DNA from: Bacteroidota bacterium
Lineage (GTDB): Bacteria > Bacteroidota > Bacteroidia > Flavobacteriales > Flavobacteriaceae
Assembly: GCA_027620655.1 (NCBI GenBank)
Contig: JAQCDS010000005.1
Coordinates: forward strand, 1-64,000
Length of the DNA stretch: 64,000 nt
Reading direction: 5' to 3'
Shown piece by piece: positions 20,024 to 29,094 of this stretch (positions within the stretch are counted from its first letter, which is position 1; every line of letters begins with the position of its first letter). The notes below the pieces were generated by a model. It was not told the origin of the DNA. It did not search any database and saw nothing but the letters and a program-made list of their open reading frames with translations. The translations under genes and the position numbers were made by a program.

Positions 20024-20806
20024 TTAATCTTTTATAAATTGGTAATGGTGAAGAAATTCTCCGTCATAAATATACAAGGTTTGATTCATTACAAAAAACT
20101 GTTTAATTAAATTTTTTGGAATTTCTAGAATTTGAAATTCACTGCTATTTGAGGGCTTATAGTAGATGTTATTATTCTTTTTAAATAAAACCCCTCCATT
20201 TATCATTTTAAAATCTTCAAATCCATTGTGTTTGATTTTATTGATCAAACTTCCTGTATAGTTAAATTGATAAAAATAAGAAGGTGTTAGTACGTAAAGA
20301 TTGTTGTAATTGCTGCCCATAACCAATGCTTTATCATCTAGTGGTATGGTGTTAAGTTTTGTTTTACTTGTTTCATAATCAAATAATTCAAGCTGCAGAG
20401 TTAGCGTATTAAATATCCAAAAAGTCGTATCGCTTCCTAATGCTACGTTGTTAATTAATCGGTATGGGGTGGTGGTATTAAAATTGATTTCAGATAATTC
20501 TGCCAAGCGATTATCCAATAAAACAACTGTATTTTGATCTTTGTGAAAAGCAACAATTTTTAAGGTATTAAATACCTGAACATCATCAATTTCACCTAAT
20601 TGTAAGTTGCTGTAAGATTGAATTTTATTTTTTTGCTTTTTATAAAGTGTTTCATCTTTAATGAAATACAATGCATCAAATTGATCTACCCCCACAAAAT
20701 ATTCCCAATCTGCTTTCGTTTTTTTTACAAAACGAGCTTCAATATACTGTTGAGATTGTACTGTGTTGAACAACAGTAATATTAAAAATAAGTTGAAATT
20801 TTTCAT
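20024..20806 (-). CDS. Secreted hypothetical protein, repeat/propeller-like
   Basis: Signal peptide MKNFNLFLILLLFNTVQSQ; no recognised catalytic motif. Confidence 0.7.
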   Translation of the reverse strand: MKNFNLFLILLLFNTVQSQQYIEARFVKKTKADWEYFVGVDQFDALYFIKDETLYKKQKNKIQSYSNLQLGEIDDVQVFNTLKIVAFHKDQNTVVLLDNRLAELSEINFNTTTPYRLINNVALGSDTTFWIFNTLTLQLELFDYETSKTKLNTIPLDDKALVMGSNYNNLYVLTPSYFYQFNYTGSLINKIKHNGFEDFKMINGGVLFKKNNNIYYKPSNSSEFQILEIPKNLIKQFFVMNQTLYIYDGEFLHHYQFIKD

Positions 20807-20908
20807 TTTTGGAAAAGTACAAAAAAATAAAGTTAATTTCTGTTACAATTTTCAAATTGAGTCGTCTAATATATCGTAAACAATTTTTTAACTCAAATTG
20901 ATTTTATC

Positions 20909-21757
20909 ATGAATATATTATTTCGACTCATAATTTTTCTTTTGTGTTCTACATTTTCATTGTTCGCTCAAGATTTTCAAGGTGTGGCGACATACAAAAC
21001 TCAACAAAAGTTAGACCTTAAAATTGATAGCACACAAGTTGGAGGAGGGGAAATGCAAAAGCAACTCATGGAGATGCTAAAAAAACAGTTCCAAAAAACC
21101 TATGTTCTTACATTTGATAAAAATACTTCTATTTACAAAGAAGATGAAGAACTGGCACCACCATCAACGGGGAGTGGGATGATTTTTATTTCTTCAGATG
21201 GTGGATCGGATGTTTTGTTTAAAGATATTAAAAATCAATCATTTACAAATCAAAAGGTAACTTTTGGAAAGCAATTTATAATTAAAGACCGTTTGAAGCC
21301 TATTGAATGGGAATTGCACAGCGATACTAAAAACATTGGTAATTACACTTGCTATAAAGCAATGTATACAAAAGAAATAGAAGAAATGTCAATGATGACA
21401 TTTAGCAGTAGAGATGATGAGCAAAACGATGAAGAACCTACAACTTCACCTGAGACGAAAACAATTACCGTTACGTCATGGTATACACCACAAATTCCTG
21501 TGAGTAATGGGCCAGACAATTATCAAGGATTACCAGGGCTTATTTTGGAAGTCAATGACGGAGATTTGACAATTCTTTGTAGTAAAATTACAATCAATCC
21601 CAAAAAAGTAATTGAAATTTCTGAGCCCAAAAAAGGGAAACAAGTTACACAAGAGGAATACGATAAAATTATGATGAAAAAAATGGAAGAGATGAGCGAA
21701 CAGTATAGAGGAAGAGGGTCTGATAAAGATGGGATAGAGATTCGTATTGGCGGTTAA
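20909..21757 (+). CDS. GLPGLI family protein
   Basis: Signal peptide; signature YTPQIPVSNGPDNYQGLPGLILEVNDG. Confidence 0.9.
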   Translation: MNILFRLIIFLLCSTFSLFAQDFQGVATYKTQQKLDLKIDSTQVGGGEMQKQLMEMLKKQFQKTYVLTFDKNTSIYKEDEELAPPSTGSGMIFISSDGGSDVLFKDIKNQSFTNQKVTFGKQFIIKDRLKPIEWELHSDTKNIGNYTCYKAMYTKEIEEMSMMTFSSRDDEQNDEEPTTSPETKTITVTSWYTPQIPVSNGPDNYQGLPGLILEVNDGDLTILCSKITINPKKVIEISEPKKGKQVTQEEYDKIMMKKMEEMSEQYRGRGSDKDGIEIRIGG

Positions 21758-21831
21758 TTCCTTTTGTGAATTATTTAACGTCAACATATTATACAAAATG
21801 TAAATTTGCATAACTTTCAAAAAAACCAAAA

Positions 21832-22689
21832 ATGACTTTTAAACACTCCATTGTTGCTATACTATTAACCTTTAGCACGTTTGTTTTTTCACAAGAATTT
21901 CAAGGGAAAGCTTACTATATGTCTAAGACAAATCCAGATATGGACAGCTGGGGAGGACAACAGATGAGCGAAGCTCAAAAAAAACAAATAATGGATCGTA
22001 TGCGTAATATGTTTGAAAAAACTTACATTTTGACGTTTGACAAACAGGCTTCAATTTTTAAAGAGGAAGAAGTTTTGGAAGCGCCAGGGCAGCGTGGTTT
22101 TGGAATGTGGGGCAATAGCTTTGCGGCAGGGCCACAATACAAAAATGTAAAGTCACAACAATTTATTCAAGACCAGGAATTTTTTGGAAGACAATTTTTA
22201 ATTACAGATTCGTTGCAAAAATTAGATTGGAAACTAGGGTCTGAAACAAAGCAAATTGGTCAATATTTGTGTATGAAAGCAACAGCCATAAAAACAGTTG
22301 ATGAATTTGATTGGAGAAGTATGCGAAGAAGAGACCGTAGAAAAGAAAATAAAGAAACAAAAACTGATTCTACAAAAACAACTTCTGTTTCAGACGAAAT
22401 TGAAGTTCCAAAAACAGTTGAAGTCACAGCGTGGTATACACCTCAAATTCCTGTAAATCAAGGGCCAGGAGAATATTGGGGATTACCTGGATTAATTCTT
22501 GAAGTTAATGCCGATCGTACAACAATATTGTGCAATAGAATTACGTTAAATCCTCAACAAAAAATTGAAATCCAAGCCCCTGAAAAAGGCAAAGTTATTT
22601 CTCGTTCCGATTATAATGCTACAGTTAAGAAAAAAATGGAGGAAATGCGGGAGATGTACCGTGGTCCAGGAGATAGAAGACGAAACTAA
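21832..22689 (+). CDS. GLPGLI family protein, tandem paralogue of the preceding gene
   Basis: Signature YTPQIPVNQGPGEYWGLPGLILEVNAD. Confidence 0.9.
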   Translation: MTFKHSIVAILLTFSTFVFSQEFQGKAYYMSKTNPDMDSWGGQQMSEAQKKQIMDRMRNMFEKTYILTFDKQASIFKEEEVLEAPGQRGFGMWGNSFAAGPQYKNVKSQQFIQDQEFFGRQFLITDSLQKLDWKLGSETKQIGQYLCMKATAIKTVDEFDWRSMRRRDRRKENKETKTDSTKTTSVSDEIEVPKTVEVTAWYTPQIPVNQGPGEYWGLPGLILEVNADRTTILCNRITLNPQQKIEIQAPEKGKVISRSDYNATVKKKMEEMREMYRGPGDRRRN

Positions 22690-22718
22690 TTACCACTTTT
22701 AATAAAAAAATTTAGATA

Positions 22719-25430
22719 ATGAAATATTACTTAAGCACGCTTTTGCTGTTCTTTTTTGGACTATCCTTTTCTCAAGTAAAATTGGAAGGATTCGTCAAAG
22801 ACTCTTTGGGCAATCCATTAGAATTGGCCAATGTTATTGCCATAAACAAAGCCACAAGCGCTTTGGATTCTTATGGCATCACAAATGACGAAGGAAAGTA
22901 TCGACTAGATTTGAAAAAAAACACAACCTACTCTATTCAAGTCAGTTATATTGGTATGAAATCCATAGCACAGGCTTTGGAAACTGGGGAGTCCAATGCA
23001 ACACAAAATTTCACTTTACAAGAAGATAATGCTTTGGAGGAGGTTGAACTCACCTACGAAATGCCCGTTACTATTAGTGGTGATACATTGGTGTACAATG
23101 CGGATTCTTTCAATAAAGGAACAGAGCGAAAATTGGAGGATGTTTTAGAAAATTTACCTGGGGTAGAAATCAATGATGATGGTCAGGTTGAAGTTGAGGG
23201 AAAAGTCGTGTCTAAACTTATGGTTGAAGGAAAAGATTTTTTTGATGGTGATACAAAATTAGCAACCAAAAATATTCCCTCAAATGCGGTGGATAAAGTT
23301 CAAGTATTAAAGAACTATTCTGAAGTGAGTCAGCTTGGAGGCGTGACCAATAATCAAAATAATGTTGCTATAAATATAAAATTGAAAGAGGGGAAAAAGA
23401 ACTTTTGGTTTGGGAATGTAACGGCTGGTGCCGGAGATTCCGACAACAAGACACTTTATTTGGCACAGCCAAAACTATTTTATTACAGCCCAGATTATAG
23501 CATCAATTTTATTGGAGATTTAAACAATATTGGAGAAGTGGCTTTTAGCAGAAGAGATTATTTCAATTTCACGGGTGGATTTAGAAGACCAAGTTTGAGT
23601 AGTGGAACGAGTTTGAATTTAGGGAGCAATGATATTGGATTTTTAACCCTTCAAAATGATCGTGCTAAAGATGTCAATACAAAATTTGCGGCCACCAATT
23701 TTAGTTGGTCTCCAAAGAAAACACTGGATTTGGGCGGATTTGCTATTTTTTCTAACAGTCGAAATGAACTACAGGAAAATAGAACCATCGAATATACCAA
23801 TCCAGATTTGAATATTCCAGACGAAAGAACAGAAAGTAATACTGTTCAAGAAAATAACTTGGGAATGTTGAAGTTATCATCAAAATATCAGCCAAATGCC
23901 AACAATCAAATGGAGTATGATATTTTTTGTCAAATGTCTAAGAGTGAGCAAGACCAACGCTTTTTCTCTTCCATCAACAACAATATTGACCAATTAGAAG
24001 AGACAACCCCCTACAATGTAAGTCAGAATTTGAACTACTATTATACTTTGGATGAGAACAATATTTTTGCACTTGAAGCACAACATGTCATCAAGGACGA
24101 AGATCCATTTTATAATGCCATTCTAGAAGACAAGCTTAACTATGGTGGTACGGCTGCCAATTTGGGCTTAGATGATAATCAAAGCAATTATAATTTAGCA
24201 CAAGAAAAACGTGTTAAGTCCAATCAATTGGATGCTAAATTGGACTATTGGAATATTTTAAATAAAAAGAGTAATATCAATTTTACTTTTGGAACGATTT
24301 TAAGTCATCAAAAGTTTGATTCTAATATTTTTCAATTTTTAGACGATAACTCTCAGCTAGATACCACCCCTACAATCAATGATGGACTGGATGTCAATGC
24401 CATTGATTATAATTTTTCTGATATTTATTTAGGCCTTCACTATCGCCTCAAAACAGGAATTTTTACAATTACACCAGGGGTTTCGGCGCATTTGTACAAT
24501 GTCAATAATACTCAGTTTGGTCAAAAAACAACGGATAATTTCTTTAGATTATTACCAGATTTGAATGTCATTGTGCAACTCAAAAAGAGTGAAACCCTAA
24601 ACTTAACATACAGTATGCAAACACAATTTACAGATGTTTCAAATTTTGCAAGTGGATTGGTGTTGAATAATTACAATGCGTTGTTTTCTGGAAATCCAGC
24701 TCTAGAAAATGCGTTGTCTCACAATGTAAACTTATTTTATTATAGCTTTAATATGTTCAATTATACCAATGTATTTGCGAGTATAAACTACAATAAAAGT
24801 ATCGATAATATTCGTACAGAATCTATATTTCAGCCAGGTGGTGTGATTCGAGTTTCGACGCCATTCAATTCATCATTTGCCGATGAAAGTGTCACTGCAA
24901 ATGGGCGTTTTCAGCGTACGTTTGGAAAAATTCGTGGAACTCTAAGAGCGAATTTCAACTATTCAAAATTCAATCAGTTCATTCAAAATAGACGATCAAT
25001 TAATGAGAATTTCACTCAAACCTACAGAGCGCAAGTGCGTACCAATTTCCGTACCGCACCCAATTTAGATGTAAGCTATCGTTATTCAATACAAGACAAC
25101 AATTTGGGAGAAAACAGCACCAAGTTTTTTACAAAAAGTCCAACTGTAGAATTGGACGCTTTGTTTTTAAAGTCCTTTACATTTAGAACGGATTATTCCT
25201 ATAATGATTTTAGTGATGAAAATGGTACGATTAATACCTTTGAATTTTGGAATGCATCAATAACCTACCGCAAGGATGAAGACGCAAAGTTTGAATATGA
25301 AATTAAAGCCACAAACTTATTGGATACCAAAGCACAAAGCCAGAGTAATGCAGGGACGGTTTCTGTAAGTGCAACGGAATATTTTATTCAACCCCGTTTT
25401 ATCACGTTTCGGGTACGCTATGAACTATAA
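22719..25430 (+). CDS. Outer membrane beta-barrel protein with N-terminal carboxypeptidase-regulatory-like domain (TonB-receptor-like)
   Basis: VKLEGFVKDSLGNPLELANVIAINKAT...; LEDVLENLPGVEINDDGQVEVEGKVVSKLMVEGKDFF plug-like segment; long beta-barrel region. Confidence 0.88.
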   Translation: MKYYLSTLLLFFFGLSFSQVKLEGFVKDSLGNPLELANVIAINKATSALDSYGITNDEGKYRLDLKKNTTYSIQVSYIGMKSIAQALETGESNATQNFTLQEDNALEEVELTYEMPVTISGDTLVYNADSFNKGTERKLEDVLENLPGVEINDDGQVEVEGKVVSKLMVEGKDFFDGDTKLATKNIPSNAVDKVQVLKNYSEVSQLGGVTNNQNNVAINIKLKEGKKNFWFGNVTAGAGDSDNKTLYLAQPKLFYYSPDYSINFIGDLNNIGEVAFSRRDYFNFTGGFRRPSLSSGTSLNLGSNDIGFLTLQNDRAKDVNTKFAATNFSWSPKKTLDLGGFAIFSNSRNELQENRTIEYTNPDLNIPDERTESNTVQENNLGMLKLSSKYQPNANNQMEYDIFCQMSKSEQDQRFFSSINNNIDQLEETTPYNVSQNLNYYYTLDENNIFALEAQHVIKDEDPFYNAILEDKLNYGGTAANLGLDDNQSNYNLAQEKRVKSNQLDAKLDYWNILNKKSNINFTFGTILSHQKFDSNIFQFLDDNSQLDTTPTINDGLDVNAIDYNFSDIYLGLHYRLKTGIFTITPGVSAHLYNVNNTQFGQKTTDNFFRLLPDLNVIVQLKKSETLNLTYSMQTQFTDVSNFASGLVLNNYNALFSGNPALENALSHNVNLFYYSFNMFNYTNVFASINYNKSIDNIRTESIFQPGGVIRVSTPFNSSFADESVTANGRFQRTFGKIRGTLRANFNYSKFNQFIQNRRSINENFTQTYRAQVRTNFRTAPNLDVSYRYSIQDNNLGENSTKFFTKSPTVELDALFLKSFTFRTDYSYNDFSDENGTINTFEFWNASITYRKDEDAKFEYEIKATNLLDTKAQSQSNAGTVSVSATEYFIQPRFITFRVRYEL

Positions 25431-25456
25431 AATTGAATAGATCTTAAACTAACAAT

Positions 25457-25483
25457 AATGCCACGCTTTGTGTGGCATTTTTT
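25457..25483 (+). terminator. Rho-independent terminator
   Basis: atgccacgctttgtgtggcattttttat. Confidence 0.85.
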
Positions 25484-25503
25484 ATATCTAAAAGCTCTAT
25501 TTT

Positions 25504-26760
25504 TTAAAGCTCAAAATCTGTTTTAATTGCTTCAACATAATCCAGTTTTTCCCAAGTAAAAAGTTCTACATCCAACACCCGTTTTTCGCCATTGGGCAGA
25601 TAAAATACCTTTTCCACAGTTTCGTTTGTACGCCCCATATGACCATAAGCAGCGGTTTCGCTATACATGGGCGATCGTAATTTTAGACGTTGTTCAATGG
25701 CTGCGGGACGTAGATCAAAAAGCGCTGCAATCTTTTGTGCAATAGCCCCATCGCTGAGGTCTACTTTGGCCGTGCCATAAGTGTCTACAAAAACTCCCAT
25801 TGGTTCTGCCACACCAATGGCATAGCTGACTTGGACTAAAATTTCTGAACATACGCCTGCAGCAACCATATTTTTGGCAATATGACGCATCGCATAGGCC
25901 GCTGATCGGTCTACTTTACTTGGGTCTTTTCCAGAAAATGCACCACCGCCGTGCGCTCCTTTTCCGCCGTAGGTGTCTACAATAATTTTGCGTCCTGTAA
26001 GTCCAGTATCACCATGAGGGCCACCAATGACAAACTTTCCTGTAGGATTGATATGATAGGTAATATCATCATTAAAAAGTGCTTGAGTCGCCTTTGGTAA
26101 TTTTGAGATTACTCGTGGAATCAAAATGGCTTTGATATCTTTTTTAATTGTATCAAGCATTTCTTTTTCATCTTCCGAAAAATCATCGTGTTGAGTTGAA
26201 ATTACAATAGAATCAATGCGCAATGGCACATTATCGTCACTATATTCAATGGTGACCTGACTTTTGGAATCTGGTCGTAGATATGTAATTTCTTTATGTT
26301 CTCGGCGTAATTCTGCTAATTCTTTTAAAATCAGATGAGATAAATCTAAAGCCAAAGGCATGTAGTTTTCTGTTTCGTTGGTGGCATAACCAAACATCAT
26401 ACCTTGATCTCCAGCACCTTGATCTTCAGGATTTTCTTTGTCTACCCCTCTATTGATATCATCGGATTGCTCGTGAATGGCAGACAATACACCACATGAA
26501 TTGCCATCAAACATATATTCGCCTTTGGTGTAGCCAATTTTATTGATGGTCTCTCTAGCAATTTGTTGCACATCCAAATACGTCTTAGATTTGACTTCAC
26601 CAGCCAAAATAACTTGCCCTGTTGTCACCAAAGTTTCACAAGCGACTTTGGATTGTGGATCAAAAGCTAAAAAATGATCGATTATTGCATCACTTATCTG
26701 GTCTGCAACCTTGTCTGGGTGACCTTCAGAAACACTTTCAGATGTAAATAAATAACTCAT
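25504..26760 (-). CDS. metK: S-adenosylmethionine synthetase
   Basis: [53 protein letters not shown]. Confidence 0.97.
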   Translation of the reverse strand: MSYLFTSESVSEGHPDKVADQISDAIIDHFLAFDPQSKVACETLVTTGQVILAGEVKSKTYLDVQQIARETINKIGYTKGEYMFDGNSCGVLSAIHEQSDDINRGVDKENPEDQGAGDQGMMFGYATNETENYMPLALDLSHLILKELAELRREHKEITYLRPDSKSQVTIEYSDDNVPLRIDSIVISTQHDDFSEDEKEMLDTIKKDIKAILIPRVISKLPKATQALFNDDITYHINPTGKFVIGGPHGDTGLTGRKIIVDTYGGKGAHGGGAFSGKDPSKVDRSAAYAMRHIAKNMVAAGVCSEILVQVSYAIGVAEPMGVFVDTYGTAKVDLSDGAIAQKIAALFDLRPAAIEQRLKLRSPMYSETAAYGHMGRTNETVEKVFYLPNGEKRVLDVELFTWEKLDYVEAIKTDFEL

Positions 26761-26773
26761 AATTTAGTTTTAT

Positions 26774-26857
26774 GAGGAAAAATAAGTGCAACAAGCTAAA
26801 AGGAATTACTGCTTTAGCTTTTTTTTATGAGGTTGCAATCAGATCAAATTTATCCTC
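26774..26857 (-). ncRNA. Structured metK 5' leader, candidate SAM riboswitch (class unresolved)
   Basis: RNA strand: nested stems GAGGAUAAAU/AUUUUUCCUC (1 mismatch), UGCAAC/GUUGCA, AAGCUAAA/UUUAGCUU; conserved-looking CUGAUUGCAACC and GCUAAAG segments; directly precedes metK. Confidence 0.5.
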
Positions 26858-26870
26858 TATTAGTCGACTG

Positions 26871-26878
26871 CAAATGTA
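26871..26878 (-). promoter_or_regulatory. Bacteroidota -7 promoter element for metK
   Basis: Minus strand TACATTTG matches TAnnTTTG. Confidence 0.65.
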
Positions 26879-26962
26879 TATATAATAATATGAAAAAAAA
26901 ATCTTTCTCTCGCTTATATGATTTTACGGAGTTATTTAATTAGTTTTACAACGCCTTATATT

Positions 26963-28057
26963 ATGATAAAACACATACTTCAATATGCTTTTTTGTGTTT
27001 GTTTTTTTTGAGTAATGCTCAAAAAGAAAACCCTAGTTCATTTATTGATGTCAATATGTATTCTGGGAATATTGCGCGCCACAATGATAATATTGCTCAT
27101 CTGATTCAAGGGCATCCCAATGGTTTTATAATTGGTTGGAATAAGCGTGTTTCTGGGGGAAAAATATGGCATTCTCAGTACAATTACCCTGAATTTGGGG
27201 CTTCTTTTGTAGCTCAAAATTTTAATAATTCAACACTTGGCTCATCTTATGGAGTATATGGGCATTACAATTTTTACTTTTTAAAAAGATGTTTGATGCT
27301 TCGAATCGCACAAGGGGTTTCTTATGCCACAAACCCTTATGATAAATTCAAAAATCCAAAAAATATAGCTTTTGGTTCTGATTTATTGAGTGGTACTTAT
27401 TTGATGCTTAATTATGTTCGTCCTCAAGTCTTTGGCCCTGTAGGTGTACAGGCTGGAGCAACATTATTGCATTTATCCAATGCCAATATAAAGGCCCCAA
27501 ATACGAGTATCAATTCCGTTACATTTAATCTTGGTCTTACTGCTGCTCTAGATGATAATATAAAAACTAAAGGAATTGAAACCTTTGAAGAGGTTATAAA
27601 CAAAAAAATAAGGTTTGGATTGATATTTCGAACCGGAATCAATCAAAGTGATGTGGTAGGGACACCTCAGTTTCCTTTTTATATCTTTTCAGCTTTTGCA
27701 GAAAAACGCCTAAATCCGAAAAGTTTAATTATGATTGGTAGCGAATATTTCAATTCAAAATTTTTAAAAGAATACATTTATTATCAAAGTGTCGCCTATC
27801 CAGAAAATAATATTGATCATGATTTGGATTACAAACGCATTGGGGTTTATGTTGGCCACGAACTTCTTTTTGGAAGATTTTCAGTGCAAACGCAATTAGG
27901 GTATTATGTATATTCTCCTTTTGATTTTGAAGGGCGTGTGTACAATAGAATTGGAATGAAGCATTATTTGTCATCAAAATGGTTTGTGAGTGCAACTTTA
28001 AAATCACATGCGGCAAAGGCTGAAGCCTTAGAATTTAGTTTTGGAATACGATTATGA
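26963..28057 (+). CDS. Acyloxyacyl hydrolase / PagL-like lipid A deacylase family outer membrane protein
   Basis: Signal peptide MIKHILQYAFLCLFFLSNAQ (internal Met preferred over ORF start 26918); PVGVQAGATLLHLSNANIKAPNTSIN resembles the PagL-type His-Ser motif region. Confidence 0.75.
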   Translation: MIKHILQYAFLCLFFLSNAQKENPSSFIDVNMYSGNIARHNDNIAHLIQGHPNGFIIGWNKRVSGGKIWHSQYNYPEFGASFVAQNFNNSTLGSSYGVYGHYNFYFLKRCLMLRIAQGVSYATNPYDKFKNPKNIAFGSDLLSGTYLMLNYVRPQVFGPVGVQAGATLLHLSNANIKAPNTSINSVTFNLGLTAALDDNIKTKGIETFEEVINKKIRFGLIFRTGINQSDVVGTPQFPFYIFSAFAEKRLNPKSLIMIGSEYFNSKFLKEYIYYQSVAYPENNIDHDLDYKRIGVYVGHELLFGRFSVQTQLGYYVYSPFDFEGRVYNRIGMKHYLSSKWFVSATLKSHAAKAEALEFSFGIRL

Positions 28058-28803
28058 GAACATCTCTTTTATATGGTGTAATTTTTCTAATAATGTCTTG
28101 TGCCAAAGATAATGCTCCGAATTGTATTCAAATTGCAGGAGATTTAACAATATTAGAACAAAATATTGATCCATTTGATCGTATTTTGGTCAATGAAAAT
28201 ATAGAACTAATTCTTTTACAAGGTTCGGACTATCACCTTAAAATAGAATCAGGGGAGCATTTGATATCTGATATAAATTATACTATTGATAACACTGGTT
28301 TATTGACGCTTAATGATAATAATCAATGCAACTGGGTACGAAACTATGCACCAACGAAAATTTTTGTAACAACTCCAAATCTTAAAGAAATACGAAGCAA
28401 TACACAATACAGCATCAAATCGGAAGGTCTACTGACGTTTCCAAATCTTAAGTTGATTTCTGAAAATTTTAATGAAGATAATATAAGTTCTGGGGATTTC
28501 AATCTAATAGTTCAGAATGAAAGTATAAGTGTTATTTCGAACAATATCTCCCAATTTTTTATTTCGGGGAACACAGACACTCTTTTTGTGGGGTTTTACT
28601 CTGGAACTACAGCTTTTTTTGGGGCAAATCTGTTGGCGCAGGATGTCGAAATTTCTCATCGTAGCAGTCATGATATTACTGTACATCCTGTTCAGTCTTT
28701 GAGTGGAGTATTGCGCAGTACGGGGAATTTAATTTCAGTCAATGAACCACCAAATGTAGAGGTATCAGAACTCTATACAGGGACTTTAATCTTTATAAAC
28801 TGA
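28054..28803 (+). CDS. Lipoprotein with GIN/DUF2807-like domain
   Basis: Lipobox IMSC; FDRILVNENIELILLQGSDYHLKIESGEHLISDI pattern; 4-bp overlap with upstream CDS. Confidence 0.65.
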   Translation: MRTSLLYGVIFLIMSCAKDNAPNCIQIAGDLTILEQNIDPFDRILVNENIELILLQGSDYHLKIESGEHLISDINYTIDNTGLLTLNDNNQCNWVRNYAPTKIFVTTPNLKEIRSNTQYSIKSEGLLTFPNLKLISENFNEDNISSGDFNLIVQNESISVISNNISQFFISGNTDTLFVGFYSGTTAFFGANLLAQDVEISHRSSHDITVHPVQSLSGVLRSTGNLISVNEPPNVEVSELYTGTLIFIN

Positions 28804-28915
28804 TTGAGTCTATCTCAAAATATACTCCAAAAAATAAATATTCTTTAATTTTAACCTATTTTATTTTAGAATTATTGAAAACTCTCTTTAGATTTTAAAA
28901 AAAATAAAATTCAAT

Positions 28916-28945
28916 TTTGTTTTGAAAAAAAAATATTTACTTTAG
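28916..28945 (+). promoter_or_regulatory. Candidate promoter of the aromatic amino acid operon
   Basis: TTTG-N18-TACTTTAG, close to TTTG-N19-TAnnTTTG (one mismatch in the -7 box), about 17 bp upstream of the leader ORF. Confidence 0.5.
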
Positions 28946-28961
28946 CCGTTCATTATCTATA

Positions 28962-29039
28962 ATGAAACACACAAATTATACAACATATAGCTGGTTTTAT
29001 TTCTTTTTTAGCGAAAAGAACGAGACTTTGTTTGTATAA
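28962..29039 (+). CDS. Aromatic-rich attenuator leader peptide (25 aa) MKHTNYTTYSWFYFFFSEKNETLFV
   Basis: ATG...TAA read directly; 8 of residues 6-16 are Y/W/F incl. WFYFFF; followed by alternative terminator/antiterminator stems. Confidence 0.85.
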   Translation: MKHTNYTTYSWFYFFFSEKNETLFV

Positions 29040-29070
29040 TTTTAAACAATAAATTTAAATGTAAGTCTCG
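29021..29070 (+). promoter_or_regulatory. Antiterminator pairing of the aromatic attenuator
   Basis: cgagactt (29021-29028) pairs perfectly with aagtctcg (29063-29070); inner tgttt/aaaca stem extends it. Confidence 0.8.
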
Positions 29071-29094
29071 GTCCAAAAGCCGAGATTTTTTTTT
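29063..29094 (+). terminator. Attenuator terminator of the aromatic amino acid operon
   Basis: aagtctcggt-ccaaaa-gccgagattttttttt; 9 T immediately before the pheA ATG. Confidence 0.88.
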
